Made by a program: the position numbers and the translations under genes
In this document: positions 11,212 to 23,125 of the stretch, one piece after another
Position numbering within the stretch: the first letter of the stretch is position 1
Layout: each line of letters opens with the position of its first letter
From: Aeromonas diversa CDC 2478-85
GTDB taxonomy: Bacteria; Pseudomonadota; Gammaproteobacteria; Enterobacterales; Aeromonadaceae
Reading direction: 5' to 3'
Assembly: GCF_000819805.1 (NCBI RefSeq)
Contig: NZ_CDCE01000021.1
Span: 124,001-188,000, forward strand
Length of the DNA: 64,000 nucleotides
Notes under the pieces: generated by a model
The model's input: the letters and a program-made list of their open reading frames with translations, nothing else
Databases searched by the model: none
Told to the model about the DNA's origin: nothing

Positions 11212-11595
11212 TTAGACCTGGGTATCGATGAGGGCGGGCTCGGGGCGCCCCTGATAGAGGTCGATGATGCGCTCACCCAGGCTCGACTGGGCGGTGCTGA
11301 CTGCCTGACTCAGCCGCTCCTGGCGCTGAAACTGCCGGCTTGCCTGATAGATATCGACAGGCTCGGGCGCAGGCGACGTGGTGCTGGTGTTGCCGCTTGT
11401 TTCCAGATAGCGCGCCATGGCCGCCCTGCTCTGGCGCTGCTCCGTGTAGTCCACCGCCAGGGTGCGCTGGGTCTCTTGCTTGGCACTGGCTGCGGCCTGT
11501 TGCTCGGCTCGCTTGTCGAGGGCCTGATTTTCGACGCGGTTACGCTGCTCGGGCGTCAGAGAGGGAACCGGCTGGGGGAGAGGGGTGATCGGCAT
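11212..11595 (-). CDS. Small hypothetical protein, Gln-rich
   Basis: I do not recognise this 127-residue protein. It starts with a proline-rich segment (MPITPLPQPVPS), then has a helical, Gln/Ala/Arg-rich middle that could form a coil (about residues 20-65). After a Ser/Thr/Pro linker comes a conserved-looking C-terminus (QSSLGERIIDLYQGRPE). There are no Cys residues, signal peptide or membrane segment. The ATG at 11595 has a strong AAGGAG ribosome site 6 bases upstream, which supports a real gene and decides the start over a longer open frame. It stands alone, convergent to tyrA and downstream of nothing obvious. Confidence 0.65.
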   Translation of the reverse strand: MPITPLPQPVPSLTPEQRNRVENQALDKRAEQQAAASAKQETQRTLAVDYTEQRQSRAAMARYLETSGNTSTTSPAPEPVDIYQASRQFQRQERLSQAVSTAQSSLGERIIDLYQGRPEPALIDTQV

Positions 11596-11690
11596 GGGCG
11601 TCTCCTTGTGAGGAACCCATTGTACGATTCTTAAGCTCACGGGCCAGCGGCAACGAGCTCGCCGGCAAGGCCGGGTTCAGCTTGCCAGAA

Positions 11691-11714
11691 GAAAAAAAGG
11701 CGCCATCTGGCGCC
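11691..11714 (-). terminator. Rho-independent terminator of roxA (leftward)
   Basis: Read on the minus strand, GGCGCC-AGAT-GGCGCC is followed by a long T run (the AAAAAAA at 11692 on the plus strand). It lies 18 bases past the roxA stop. Confidence 0.8.
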
Positions 11715-11732
11715 CTTGTTGCATCGCTGTAC

Positions 11733-12863
11733 TTAGTCGAAGAACCAGTAACCGCGGTTGACCAGGCGGGTGAAGAGGGTCAGGAAGCCGGCCTGATCCT
11801 CCAGGGTCACCATGTCGCTCTGGGTTACTACGTCCCGATCGCACAGGAGGGCGATGGCGGCCGGGTCTGCGCTCGGCAGGGTCCAGGCCTCGCCGTCGAT
11901 GTAGCAGGTGTCGGTGGCGCCGCTGAACCAGACGCAGCGCAGGCCCGGCACCCGGATAGCGGGTTCGCCGGCAGCCAGCAGGTTGGCCACCTCCTCTTCG
12001 CTGTAGTCCGGGTCGACCGGTACCACGTCGAGATCGTGCTTGGCGTCGGAGATCATGGCGCCGAACCACTCCTTGAACAGGGCGTCGTCGTCCAGGGCGT
12101 GCTGCATCAGCTCGCGCAGGCGGTGCAGCTCATGGGGCTGGATCTCCCCGTGGCGCTCGCGGGCCTTGAGGTCGGGGTCGGTGTAACGCTCGGTGGTGAT
12201 TTCATTGTCGATCAGGTGATCGGCAAACAGGGAGAGCAGATCGCGCGCATCGGGGGCACGAAAACCCACCGAGTAGTTCATGGCGGGCTCGACCGCATAG
12301 CCCTCGTGGGGGAATCCGGGCGGGATGTAGAGGATGTCGCCCGGCTCCAGCACCGCATCGATGATGGCGTCGAACGCCTCGCAGTGGCGCAAGGCGCCGT
12401 GAGCGGCGAACTCGCTCAGGGCCAGGGCGTCACCGACCCGCCAGTGGCGGCGGCCCACCCCCTGGGTGATGAAGACGTCGTAGTTGTCGATGTGGGGGCC
12501 GACACCGCCCCCCGGGGTGGAGAAGCTCACCATGACGTCGTCAAAACGCCAACCGGGAATGAACTGGAACGGGATGGCCAGCTCGTTCACCTCGGGGGCC
12601 CAGTGGTTGCACGCCTGCACCAGCACGGTCCAGTTCTCCTCGCCCAGGTGGTCATAGGCTTCGAAGGGGCCGTGCTCGGCGTGCCACTTGCCGTCGAAAC
12701 GGGTCACCAGGCGGGATTCCACCTCCTGCTCCATGGCCAGGCCCGCCAGCTCGTCCGGGGTGATGGGGTCGGCAAAGTCCTTGAAACCGCCCTTGATGAG
12801 GAGCGGGCGCTTCTGCCAGTAGTGCTCAAGAAAGTGGGCGATGTCGAGATTGAGTTCGTACAT
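11733..12863 (-). CDS. roxA: Ribosomal protein uL16 arginine hydroxylase (YcfD-type)
   Basis: Fe(II)/2-oxoglutarate-dependent cupin oxygenase that hydroxylates an arginine of ribosomal protein L16. The 376-residue protein aligns along its whole length with E. coli YcfD/RoxA (373 residues), from HFLEHYWQKRP to the final GYWFFD. Iron ligands His124, Asp126 (in GPHIDNYD) and His186 (in PPGFPHEGYA) are in place, as is the ISPDELAGLAM-like segment near residue 35. It lies directly downstream of purB across a GC hairpin. In E. coli phoP and phoQ stand between these two genes. Confidence 0.95.
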   Translation of the reverse strand: MYELNLDIAHFLEHYWQKRPLLIKGGFKDFADPITPDELAGLAMEQEVESRLVTRFDGKWHAEHGPFEAYDHLGEENWTVLVQACNHWAPEVNELAIPFQFIPGWRFDDVMVSFSTPGGGVGPHIDNYDVFITQGVGRRHWRVGDALALSEFAAHGALRHCEAFDAIIDAVLEPGDILYIPPGFPHEGYAVEPAMNYSVGFRAPDARDLLSLFADHLIDNEITTERYTDPDLKARERHGEIQPHELHRLRELMQHALDDDALFKEWFGAMISDAKHDLDVVPVDPDYSEEEVANLLAAGEPAIRVPGLRCVWFSGATDTCYIDGEAWTLPSADPAAIALLCDRDVVTQSDMVTLEDQAGFLTLFTRLVNRGYWFFD

Positions 12864-12889
12864 GGTGTCTCTTCAGATTGGTCTATGGC

Positions 12890-12912
12890 AAAGGGGCCCA
12901 CAGGGCCCCTTT
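12890..12912. terminator. GC-rich hairpin between purB and roxA
   Basis: A 10-bp perfect stem (AAAGGGGCCC with GGGCCCCTTT) and three-base loop lie 14 bases past the purB stop. There is no long T run, so it may be a weak terminator or processing signal. Confidence 0.55.
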
Positions 12913-12926
12913 AGGATAATGGACGC

Positions 12927-14947
<2,021 letters not shown>

Positions 14948-14971
14948 GTGTCGTCCCTTATTGTTGTGCGA

Positions 14972-16075
14972 TCAGGAGTGGCGGAAACGCTGCTCGATCA
15001 CGCCGCCGCCGAGGCACTCTTCCCCGTCGTAGAAGACGGCAGACTGGCCCGGGGTGACGGCGGCCACCGGCTCATCGAAGGTGACGCGGATGGTCAGATC
15101 GTCGATGGGCTCGATGAGGCAGGGGATGTCCTGCTGGCGATAGCGGGTCTTGACGGTCGCACGGCGGGGCTCGCGGATCGGGGTGCGATCGACCCAGTGC
15201 AACTGGCTCGCGATGAGGCCGTCGGAGTAGAGACGCGGGTGCTCCCCTTGTGCCACCACCAGCGTGTTGCGCGCCACCTCCTTGTCGACCACGTACCAGG
15301 GCTCTTCGCCGGCGTCTTTCAGACCGCCGATCCCCAGCCCCTTGCGCTGACCCAGGGTATGGTACATGAGCCCCTGATGCTCGCCGATGATCTTGCCATC
15401 CACGGTTTCAATGGGGCCCGGCTTGGCCGGCAGATACTGGGCCAGGAAGTCCTTGAACTTGCGCTCGCCGATGAAGCAGATCCCGGTGGAATCCTTCTTC
15501 TTGGCGGTGACCAGATCCAGCTCTTCGGCGATGCGGCGCACCTCGGGCTTTTCCAGGTCGCCGACCGGGAACAGGCTCTGGCCGACCTGGGCTTCGCTCA
15601 AGGTGTAGAGGAAGTAGCTCTGATCCTTGTTGCCGTCGAGGCCGCGCAGCAGGCGCGGGCGGCCTGTGCTGTCGTCGCGGCGCACATAGTGGCCGGTGGC
15701 GATGTAGGTGGCCCCCAGCTCCTCGGCGGCAAACTCCAGGAACGCCTTGAACTTGATCTCCTTGTTGCACAGGATGTCCGGGTTCGGCGTGCGGCCGGCC
15801 TTGTACTCCTCGAGGAAGTGCTCGAAGACGTTGTCCCAGTACTCGGCGGCGAAGTTGATGGTGTGCAGTTCGATGCCGAGCTTGTCGCAGACGGCCTTGG
15901 CATCAGCCAAATCCTGGGCGGCAGAGCAGTACTCGTCCGTGTCGTCCTCTTCCCAGTTCTTCATGAACAGGCCTTCGACCTGGTAGCCCTGCTGTTTGAG
16001 CAGGTAGGCCGAGACGGAAGAGTCCACGCCGCCGGACATGCCGACGATCACCTTGATTTGGCTGTTGTCTGTCAT
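14972..16075 (-). CDS. mnmA: tRNA-specific 2-thiouridylase
   Basis: Puts sulfur on U34 of tRNA(Lys), tRNA(Glu) and tRNA(Gln), receiving it through the Tus relay. The 367-residue protein has the ATP-pyrophosphatase PP-loop GMSGGVDSS (residues 12-20), the catalytic cysteine in [12 protein letters not shown] (near residue 100) and its partner in [12 protein letters not shown] (near 200). Length and motifs match E. coli MnmA. It lies between nudJ and hflD in the conserved leftward cluster. Confidence 0.97.
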   Translation of the reverse strand: MTDNSQIKVIVGMSGGVDSSVSAYLLKQQGYQVEGLFMKNWEEDDTDEYCSAAQDLADAKAVCDKLGIELHTINFAAEYWDNVFEHFLEEYKAGRTPNPDILCNKEIKFKAFLEFAAEELGATYIATGHYVRRDDSTGRPRLLRGLDGNKDQSYFLYTLSEAQVGQSLFPVGDLEKPEVRRIAEELDLVTAKKKDSTGICFIGERKFKDFLAQYLPAKPGPIETVDGKIIGEHQGLMYHTLGQRKGLGIGGLKDAGEEPWYVVDKEVARNTLVVAQGEHPRLYSDGLIASQLHWVDRTPIREPRRATVKTRYRQQDIPCLIEPIDDLTIRVTFDEPVAAVTPGQSAVFYDGEECLGGGVIEQRFRHS

Positions 16076-16172
16076 CAGTTGTGAAAATCCTTGAAATTGA
16101 CGGGGCGCATTCTACCAGAAATTCGCGCCCCGGGTCACATTGGGCTGCACCCGGTCGCGGCCCGCGCCGCGC

Positions 16173-16622
16173 TCATAAATGAGCCTGCAGGGCGTGCAGC
16201 GGCAGGCGGGTGCCGGCCAGGTAGTTTTCGACGGTTTGCCACACCAGGGGGCTGCGCAGCGCAGCGCGGTGGGCGGCGAGCTCGCTGATGCTCCACCAGT
16301 GGCAGGCGAGCACATCGCCGTCGGGATCCTCTGGATGGTGGTCGCCGGGTGGGTTTTCAAGATCGAACACGAAGGCGACCCGCACAAAGGTGGCGGCGCC
16401 ATCGCGGGGGCGAAACAGGCTGGTGCCGAGCCAGGCGCTTGGGCTGGCCACCAGGCCGCTCTCTTCGCGCAGCTCCCGGCACACCGCCTCGATCAGGGTC
16501 TCCCCCTCTTCCACGTGGCCGGCGGGTTGGTTGAAGCGGCGCTCGCCCCCTATCTCCTCCTCCACCATCAGAAAACGCCCCTGCCAGTGGACCAGGGCGG
16601 CGACCGTGAGTCGGGTCTCCAT
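16173..16622 (-). CDS. nudJ: Nudix phosphatase NudJ (HMP-PP / nucleoside phosphate hydrolase)
   Basis: Small Nudix hydrolase. The E. coli homolog (YmfB) removes phosphate from nucleoside di/triphosphates and thiamine precursor pyrophosphates. The 149-residue protein has a complete Nudix box, starting GHVEEGE and ending REESGL (G-X5-E-X7-REL-X-EE-X-GL), and the preceding FNQPAGH that mirrors NudJ's WNQPAGH. The ATG at 16622 gives the family's usual length and lies 4 bases past the rluE stop. The open frame upstream overlaps rluE and is rejected. It is 97 bases upstream of mnmA as in E. coli. Confidence 0.93.
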   Translation of the reverse strand: METRLTVAALVHWQGRFLMVEEEIGGERRFNQPAGHVEEGETLIEAVCRELREESGLVASPSAWLGTSLFRPRDGAATFVRVAFVFDLENPPGDHHPEDPDGDVLACHWWSISELAAHRAALRSPLVWQTVENYLAGTRLPLHALQAHL

Positions 16623-16626
16623 GGGA

Positions 16627-17427
16627 TCACTCTCCTTGCTTGTTGCGGGCGGGACGGCGGGCCGTGCCACGTCCCTTGCCGGCCGGACGGGTGCCCTGGG
16701 GGGCGGGGGCATGCCCTCTGGCTCTGGGCTTGCCCGGCGGTTGCTGCGGCGCCTTGCCACCGGGCAAGGCGGGGGCCGGCACGGCGCGATACTCACCCGG
16801 TGCCAGATCGCCCAACGTCCACTCGCCGATGGCGTAGCGGATGAGGCGCAGGGTCGGATGGCCGATGTGGGCTGTCATGCGCCGCACCTGGCGGTTGCGT
16901 CCCTCGACGATGGTGATCTCGAGCCAGCTGGTGGGGATCGCCTTGCGCTCGCGGATGGGGGGCGTACGCTCCCACACGGCGGGCGGCGCCATGCGGCGCA
17001 CCCGGGCCGGCAGGGTCGGGCCGTCGTTGAGGGTCACCCCGGCGCACAGGGCCTGGATCGCCTCGTCAGTGGGCTCCCCTTCTACCTGCACCCAGTAGGT
17101 CTTGGGCTGCTTCTCGCCCGGCTGGGTCAGGCGCGCCTGCAAGATGCCGTCGCTTGTGAGCAGCAAGAGCCCCTCGCTGTCCCTGTCGAGCCGGCCGGCG
17201 GCATAGATGCCGGGCTCCTTGATGTAGTCCTTGAGGGTCTCGCGCCCCGCCTCGTCGGTGAATTGGCACAGCACCATGTAGGGCTTGTTGAACAGCACCA
17301 TCTGGCGCGCCGTTGGGGCCGGCCGTTGGGGCTGCGCCGGACGGTTGGCGGCGCGCGGCGCGGCGTTGCCCGGGCGGGTGGGGTGAGGCCCGGTGGGGCG
17401 GGAGCGGACGGGTTTAAACGGGGCCAT
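16627..17427 (-). CDS. rluE: 23S rRNA pseudouridine(2457) synthase
   Basis: RsuA-family pseudouridine synthase that modifies U2457 of 23S rRNA in E. coli. The catalytic core begins at [13 protein letters not shown] and contains the catalytic Asp in [11 protein letters not shown], the NDGPTLPA block and [12 protein letters not shown]. The 266-residue protein carries an unusual basic Arg/Pro/Ala-rich extension at both ends (first 40 and last 45 residues), probably disordered and RNA-binding. The ATG at 17427 is a tentative start because no strong ribosome site is seen. A longer in-frame start near 17505 exists. It is followed immediately by nudJ and is divergent from icd, as in E. coli. Confidence 0.9.
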   Translation of the reverse strand: MAPFKPVRSRPTGPHPTRPGNAAPRAANRPAQPQRPAPTARQMVLFNKPYMVLCQFTDEAGRETLKDYIKEPGIYAAGRLDRDSEGLLLLTSDGILQARLTQPGEKQPKTYWVQVEGEPTDEAIQALCAGVTLNDGPTLPARVRRMAPPAVWERTPPIRERKAIPTSWLEITIVEGRNRQVRRMTAHIGHPTLRLIRYAIGEWTLGDLAPGEYRAVPAPALPGGKAPQQPPGKPRARGHAPAPQGTRPAGKGRGTARRPARNKQGE

Positions 17428-17615
17428 GGGCGAGCCGACCTGGGGGCAGTAAAACAATGGCGCGCAGTGTAGCAGAAGAGGTCGGGGCCGGGCCAATCGG
17501 GGCAAATCCGATGAGTCACAAAGGCCGACGGCGCCATTTCTTTTCAGGGAGGGACGGGCTAAGATGGCCCCGCTCTACTTACACAATGATAACAATCGGA
17601 TGTTAGGAGATGCCG

Positions 17616-18869
<1,254 letters not shown>

Positions 18870-18883
18870 GTCTGTGAAGATGC

Positions 18884-18915
18884 AAAAGGCCAGCCCCAGG
18901 GGGCTGGCCTTTTTT
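18884..18915 (+). terminator. Rho-independent terminator of icd
   Basis: A long GC stem (AAGGCCAGCCCC with GGGGCTGGCCTT) is followed by a T run, 14 bases after the icd stop. It also lies at the end of the convergent sulP gene. Confidence 0.9.
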
Positions 18916-18946
18916 ATGGGCGTGTGGCGCCTGAAGCGGCGTTCGG

Positions 18947-20401
18947 TCAGGTCGCCGGGGCGAAGCGGCCGAGCAGGGCGGCGCTGGCGTCGCTCACCCC
19001 CGTCAGCTGCACCTCGGTGCCGGCTGCCTCGAAGCGGCGGCGCACCGTGCTCAGGGCCTCGGCGGAACTGAGATCCCAGAAGTGGGCGTCACTTAAGTCG
19101 ATCACCACCCGCTCGAGGGATTCGCCGGTGTCAAAGCCGGCGCAGAACTGCTCTGTGCTGGCGAAGAAGACCTGGCCGTGCACCCGGTAGGTGCGGGTGG
19201 CGCCGTGGCGCTCGCTGTCGCTGTGCACCAGCAGGGTACGCGCCACCTTGTGGGCGAAGAAGAGGCAGGCCAGCAGCACCCCGGTCAGTACCCCGAGGGC
19301 CAGGTTGTGGGTCACTACCACCACGGCCACCGTGCTCAGCATCACCAGGTTGGTGGCCAGGGGTATCTTGTGCATGCGCAGGACTGAGCCCCAGGAGAAG
19401 GTGCCGATGGATACCATGATCATCACCGCCACCAGGGCGGCCATGGGGATCTGGCGGATCCACTCGTCCAGGAACACCACCATGACGATGAGCAGGGCCC
19501 CCGCCACCAGGGTGGAGAGGCGGCCGCGGCCACCGGATTTCACGTTGATGACCGACTGGCCGATCATGGCGCAGCCCGCCATGCCGCCCATCAGGCCGGC
19601 GGCGATGTTGGCCAGCCCCTGGCCCTTGCACTCGCGGTGGCGATCGCTGCGGGTGCCGGTCATCTCGTCGACGATGGCGGCGGTCATCAGGGATTCGAGC
19701 AGCCCCACCACGGCCAGGGCGGCGGAGTAGGGGAAGATGATGGCCAGGGTCTCGAGATTGAGGGGCACCTCGGGCCACATGAAGACCGGCAGGGTGTCCG
19801 GCAGGGCGCCCATGTCGCCGACCGTGCGCACCTCGAGGCCGAGGCCGACGCTCACCGCGGTGAGCAGCACGATGCACAGCAGCGGCGAGGGGAGCAGGCT
19901 GCCGATGCGCGGCAGGCGCGGGAACAGGTAGATGATGCCAAGCCCGGCTGCGGTCATGGCGTAGACCTGCCAGCTGACGTTGGTCAGCTCCGGCAACTGG
20001 GCCATGAAGATGAGGATGGCCAGAGCGTTGACAAAGCCGGTCACCACCGAGCGCGAGACGAAGCGCATCAGGGCGCCGAGGCGCAGGTAGCCGGCCAGGA
20101 TCTGCAGCAGGCCGGTGAGCAGGGTGGCAGCCATCAGGTATTGCAGGCCGTGCTCGCGCACCAGGGTCACCATCAGCAGGGCCATGGCGCCGGTGGCGGC
20201 GGAGATCATGGCCGGGCGGCCGCCGGTGAAGGCGATGATGACGGCGATGCAGAAGGAGGCGTAGAGCCCCACCTTGGGATCGACGCCGGCGATGATGGAG
20301 AAGGCGATGGCCTCCGGGATCAGGGCCAGGGCCACGACCGTGCCCGACAGCAGATCCCCCCTGACGTTGCCAAACCACTCTTGTCTGATGCGCTCACGCA
20401 T
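18947..20401 (-). CDS. SulP-family anion transporter with STAS domain
   Basis: Inner-membrane transporter of the SulP (SLC26) family, which carries sulfate, bicarbonate or other anions with Na or H. The substrate cannot be told from sequence. The 484-residue protein has about ten to twelve helices (first near residue 15, in [21 protein letters not shown], a typical SulP start). It ends with a STAS domain (about 385-484, with [19 protein letters not shown], the position of the anti-sigma-antagonist-like Ser/Asp loop). The ATG at 20401 starts the conserved region; the open frame beyond it enters the arsR promoter region. It is divergent from the arsenic operon, 188 bases from arsR. Confidence 0.88.
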   Translation of the reverse strand: MRERIRQEWFGNVRGDLLSGTVVALALIPEAIAFSIIAGVDPKVGLYASFCIAVIIAFTGGRPAMISAATGAMALLMVTLVREHGLQYLMAATLLTGLLQILAGYLRLGALMRFVSRSVVTGFVNALAILIFMAQLPELTNVSWQVYAMTAAGLGIIYLFPRLPRIGSLLPSPLLCIVLLTAVSVGLGLEVRTVGDMGALPDTLPVFMWPEVPLNLETLAIIFPYSAALAVVGLLESLMTAAIVDEMTGTRSDRHRECKGQGLANIAAGLMGGMAGCAMIGQSVINVKSGGRGRLSTLVAGALLIVMVVFLDEWIRQIPMAALVAVMIMVSIGTFSWGSVLRMHKIPLATNLVMLSTVAVVVVTHNLALGVLTGVLLACLFFAHKVARTLLVHSDSERHGATRTYRVHGQVFFASTEQFCAGFDTGESLERVVIDLSDAHFWDLSSAEALSTVRRRFEAAGTEVQLTGVSDASAALLGRFAPAT

Positions 20402-20531
20402 GGATTGTTCTCGCTCGTTGCTGGCGCTCTGGGCGCGTGTTGTCGTTATGGGCGCGGTGGCCGCGCGGCGCGCGACTCTAACAAAGGGGAGGGGCAGGGG
20501 CAAGGCGACAGGGGAATCAGGTGATGGTGAA

Positions 20532-20563
20532 TTGATCGTTTCAATATTTCTTGTATAGTTGAA
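20532..20563 (+). promoter_or_regulatory. ars operon promoter with overlapping inverted repeat
   Basis: TTGATC and TATAGT are separated by 16 bases, a good sigma-70 match. An inverted repeat (TTCAA at 20540 and TTGAA at 20559) spans the spacer and -10, the usual place for an ArsR operator. The operator role is inferred. Confidence 0.6.
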
Positions 20564-20589
20564 GTGTTGAAGCGAATCGAGGAGATCAC

Positions 20590-20967
20590 ATGTCACAACC
20601 CATGCCTTCCGAGAGCGCCGTCAGGGTGCTCGAATCCCTCGCCTCACCGGTGCGGCTGGCCGCCTGGCGCCAGCTGGTGCGGGCCGGGCTCGATGGCATG
20701 GTGGCCGGGGAGCTGGCCACGGCGCTCGAGGTGGCCCCCAACACCCTCTCGTTTCACTTGAAGGCCATGCTGGGCGCCAACTTGCTGAGCGTCGAGCAGG
20801 AGGGGCGGTTCTTGCGTTATCGCGCCAACATCCCCCTGATGCTTGGGCTCATCGGTTATCTCACCGAGGAGTGCTGCGCCGGTCACCCCGAGGCGTGCGA
20901 GTCTTTGCGCGCCGATGCCGGCTGCTCCCCGGCCGTGCTGCCCCCCACCTGTTGCAACAAGGAGTGA
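20590..20967 (+). CDS. arsR: ArsR-family arsenic-responsive repressor
   Basis: Winged-helix repressor of the ars operon, released by trivalent arsenic or antimony. The 125-residue protein has the ArsR fold (helix-turn-helix about residues 38-62, [11 protein letters not shown]). It lacks the E. coli-type Cys-Val-Cys site in the recognition helix. Instead it has cysteines at 95, 96 and 103 near the end of the fold and Cys121-Cys122 in a tail, resembling the C-terminal site of Acidithiobacillus-type ArsR (Cys95, 96, 102). GAGGAGATC lies before the ATG. It is the first gene of arsRDA-ACR3-arsC. Confidence 0.93.
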   Translation: MSQPMPSESAVRVLESLASPVRLAAWRQLVRAGLDGMVAGELATALEVAPNTLSFHLKAMLGANLLSVEQEGRFLRYRANIPLMLGLIGYLTEECCAGHPEACESLRADAGCSPAVLPPTCCNKE

Positions 20968-20971
20968 TCTG

Positions 20972-21331
20972 ATGACGATCCAACTCTTCGATCCGGCGCT
21001 CTGCTGCGCCAGTGGCGTCTGCGGCACCGAGGTCGACCCGGCCCTGGTCGCCTTCGCCGCCGATCTGGCCTGGCTGCGCGAGCAGGGGGTGGCCTTTGAG
21101 CGCTACAACCTGGCCCAGCAGCCCATGATGTTTGCCGACACCCCGGCGGTGAGCGCCTTCCTGGCCCTGGCGGGCGAGGAGGGGCTGCCGCTCACTCTGG
21201 TCGATGGTCAGGTGGTGCTGACCGGGCGCTACCCGAGCCGGCGCGAGCTGGCCCGCTTCGCCGGCCTGGCCGCCCCTTCCCCGATCAAGGGGATCGTCAA
21301 ACCCTGTCAGCCCGGCAGCGGCTGCTGCTAA
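20972..21331 (+). CDS. arsD: Arsenic metallochaperone ArsD
   Basis: Carries As(III)/Sb(III) to ArsA and acts as a weak second regulator. The 119-residue protein has the ArsD cysteine site near the N-terminus (Cys11, Cys12 and Cys17 in PALCCASGVCG; Cys12, 13, 18 in the R773 protein) and a Cys-Cys at its C-terminus (GSGCC). The ATG at 20972 lies 4 bases after the arsR stop, with AAGGAG inside the end of arsR, indicating translational coupling. It is directly followed by arsA, its partner. Confidence 0.95.
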   Translation: MTIQLFDPALCCASGVCGTEVDPALVAFAADLAWLREQGVAFERYNLAQQPMMFADTPAVSAFLALAGEEGLPLTLVDGQVVLTGRYPSRRELARFAGLAAPSPIKGIVKPCQPGSGCC

Positions 21332-21340
21332 GGAGAGACC

Positions 21341-23083
21341 ATGCTGGCCTTTTTGCACGATGCGCCCCCCTATCTCTTCTTCACCGGCAAGGGGGGGGTG
21401 GGCAAGACCTCGCTCGCCTGTGCCTGCGCCATCGCCCTGACCGGGCGCGGGCGGCGGGTGCTGCTGGTGAGTACGGATCCCGCCAGCAACGTGGCGCAGG
21501 TGTTCGAGACCCCCATCGGCAACCGGATCACGACCATAGGATCGGTGCCGGGGCTGTGCGCCCTCGAGATCGATCCCCATGCCGCCGCGCGCGACTATCG
21601 CGAGCGGATCGTCGGCCCGGTGCGCGGCCGTCTGCCCGAGGCGGTGGTGCACCGCATCGAGGAGCAGCTCTCCGGCGCCTGCACCACCGAGATCGCCGCC
21701 TTCGATGAGTTCACCGCCCTGCTCACCGACCCGGCCCTGCGCGCCGAGTACGACCACATACTGTTTGACACGGCGCCGACCGGCCACACCCTGCGCCTGC
21801 TGCAACTGCCCGGCGCCTGGAGCGAGTTTCTCGAGCAGGGCAAGGGGGATGCCTCCTGCCTCGGCCCCCTGGCCGGCCTCGACAAGCAGCGCCACCGCTA
21901 CCGCGCCGCCGTGGAAGCCCTGTGTGACGGAATGCAGACCCGGCTGGTGCTGGTGGCCCGCGCCCAGGGGGCGACCCTGCGCGAGGTGGCCCGCACCGGC
22001 AAGGAGCTGGCGGCCCTGGGTATCACCCATCCCCATCTGGTGCTCAACGGCCTCTTCCCCGAGTCGGCCATCGCCGGGGATCCCCTGGCCGCCGCCCTGT
22101 GGCGGCGCGAGCAAGAGGCCCTCGCCCAACTGCCGGACGATCTCGCCACCCTGCCCCAGAGCCGGCTACCGCTGCTCGACACCAACCTGGTCGGGGTCGG
22201 TGCCCTGCGCGCCCTGCTGGCAGGGCAGGGGAGTGGCGCGTCGGCAGCGGTCGAGGTGGCGCCCTCACCGCTGCCGCCCTTGAGCTCGCTGGTGGACTCC
22301 CTCGAGGGGGAGGGGCATGGCCTCATCATGCTGATGGGCAAGGGCGGGGTGGGCAAGACCACCCTGGCCGCCGCCGTCGCCCTGGAGCTGGCGCGCCGTG
22401 GTCATCGGGTGCACCTGTCGACCTCGGATCCGGCGGGGCACCTGAGCGAGACCCTGGCGGGGGAGTCACAGACGCTGACCGTCAGCCGGATCGATCCCGA
22501 GGCAGAGACGGCCCGCTATCGCGAGCAGGTGTTGGCGAGCAAGGGGGCCGGTCTCGATGCCGCCGGCCGCGCCCTGCTGGAAGAGGATCTACGCTCCCCC
22601 TGCACCGCCGAGATCGCCGTGTTCCAGGCGTTTTCACGCATCATCCGCGAGGCGGGGCGCCAGTTCGTGGTGATGGACACGGCCCCGACCGGCCACACCC
22701 TGCTGCTGCTCGACGCCACCGGCGCCTACCACAGGGAGGTGGCGCGCCAGATGGGCAGCAAGGGGCTGCACTTCACCACCCCCATGATGCAGTTGCAGGA
22801 CCCGGCGCGTACCAAGGTGCTGATCGTGACCCTGCCCGAGCCCACCCCGGTGCTGGAGGCGGCCGCCTTGCAGGCCGACCTGCGCCGCGCCGGCATCGAG
22901 CCCTGGGGCTGGCTGGTCAATCAGGTGCTGCCGGCCACGGTGAGCGCGCCCCTGCTGCGGCTGCGCGCATGCGCCCAGCGGCCGCAACTGGCGGCGGTCA
23001 CGGCCCAGAGCCAGCGTGCGGCCAGCGTGCCGCTGCAGGTGGCCGAGCCGGTTGGCACTGCGGCCCTGCTTGCCCTTACTTAA
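21341..23083 (+). CDS. arsA: Arsenite/antimonite pump-driving ATPase
   Basis: Cytosolic ATPase that energises arsenite efflux through the membrane pump. The 580-residue protein is a tandem duplication: A1 with P-loop GKGGVGKTS near residue 17 and A2 with GKGGVGKTT near residue 334. Each half has the DTAPTGHTLRLL/DTAPTGHTLLLL signature. Cysteines in CTTEIAAF (A1) and CTAEIAVF (A2) correspond to the metalloid-site cysteines of ArsA. It lies 9 bases after arsD. Its partner here is an ACR3-type carrier, a pairing known in other bacteria. Confidence 0.96.
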   Translation: MLAFLHDAPPYLFFTGKGGVGKTSLACACAIALTGRGRRVLLVSTDPASNVAQVFETPIGNRITTIGSVPGLCALEIDPHAAARDYRERIVGPVRGRLPEAVVHRIEEQLSGACTTEIAAFDEFTALLTDPALRAEYDHILFDTAPTGHTLRLLQLPGAWSEFLEQGKGDASCLGPLAGLDKQRHRYRAAVEALCDGMQTRLVLVARAQGATLREVARTGKELAALGITHPHLVLNGLFPESAIAGDPLAAALWRREQEALAQLPDDLATLPQSRLPLLDTNLVGVGALRALLAGQGSGASAAVEVAPSPLPPLSSLVDSLEGEGHGLIMLMGKGGVGKTTLAAAVALELARRGHRVHLSTSDPAGHLSETLAGESQTLTVSRIDPEAETARYREQVLASKGAGLDAAGRALLEEDLRSPCTAEIAVFQAFSRIIREAGRQFVVMDTAPTGHTLLLLDATGAYHREVARQMGSKGLHFTTPMMQLQDPARTKVLIVTLPEPTPVLEAAALQADLRRAGIEPWGWLVNQVLPATVSAPLLRLRACAQRPQLAAVTAQSQRAASVPLQVAEPVGTAALLALT

Positions 23084-23093
23084 CCCTAAGTCC

Positions 23094-23109
23094 AGGGGGG
23101 ATCCCCCCC
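23094..23109. repeat. Perfect GC palindrome between arsA and ACR3 genes
   Basis: Six G, AT, then at least six C form a palindrome in the 42-base gap between arsA and the ACR3 gene. In RNA it folds to a tight hairpin with no T run. It could tune the ratio of ATPase to carrier, which is inference. Confidence 0.5.
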
Positions 23110-23125
23110 TCAATACGGAGTCTGT

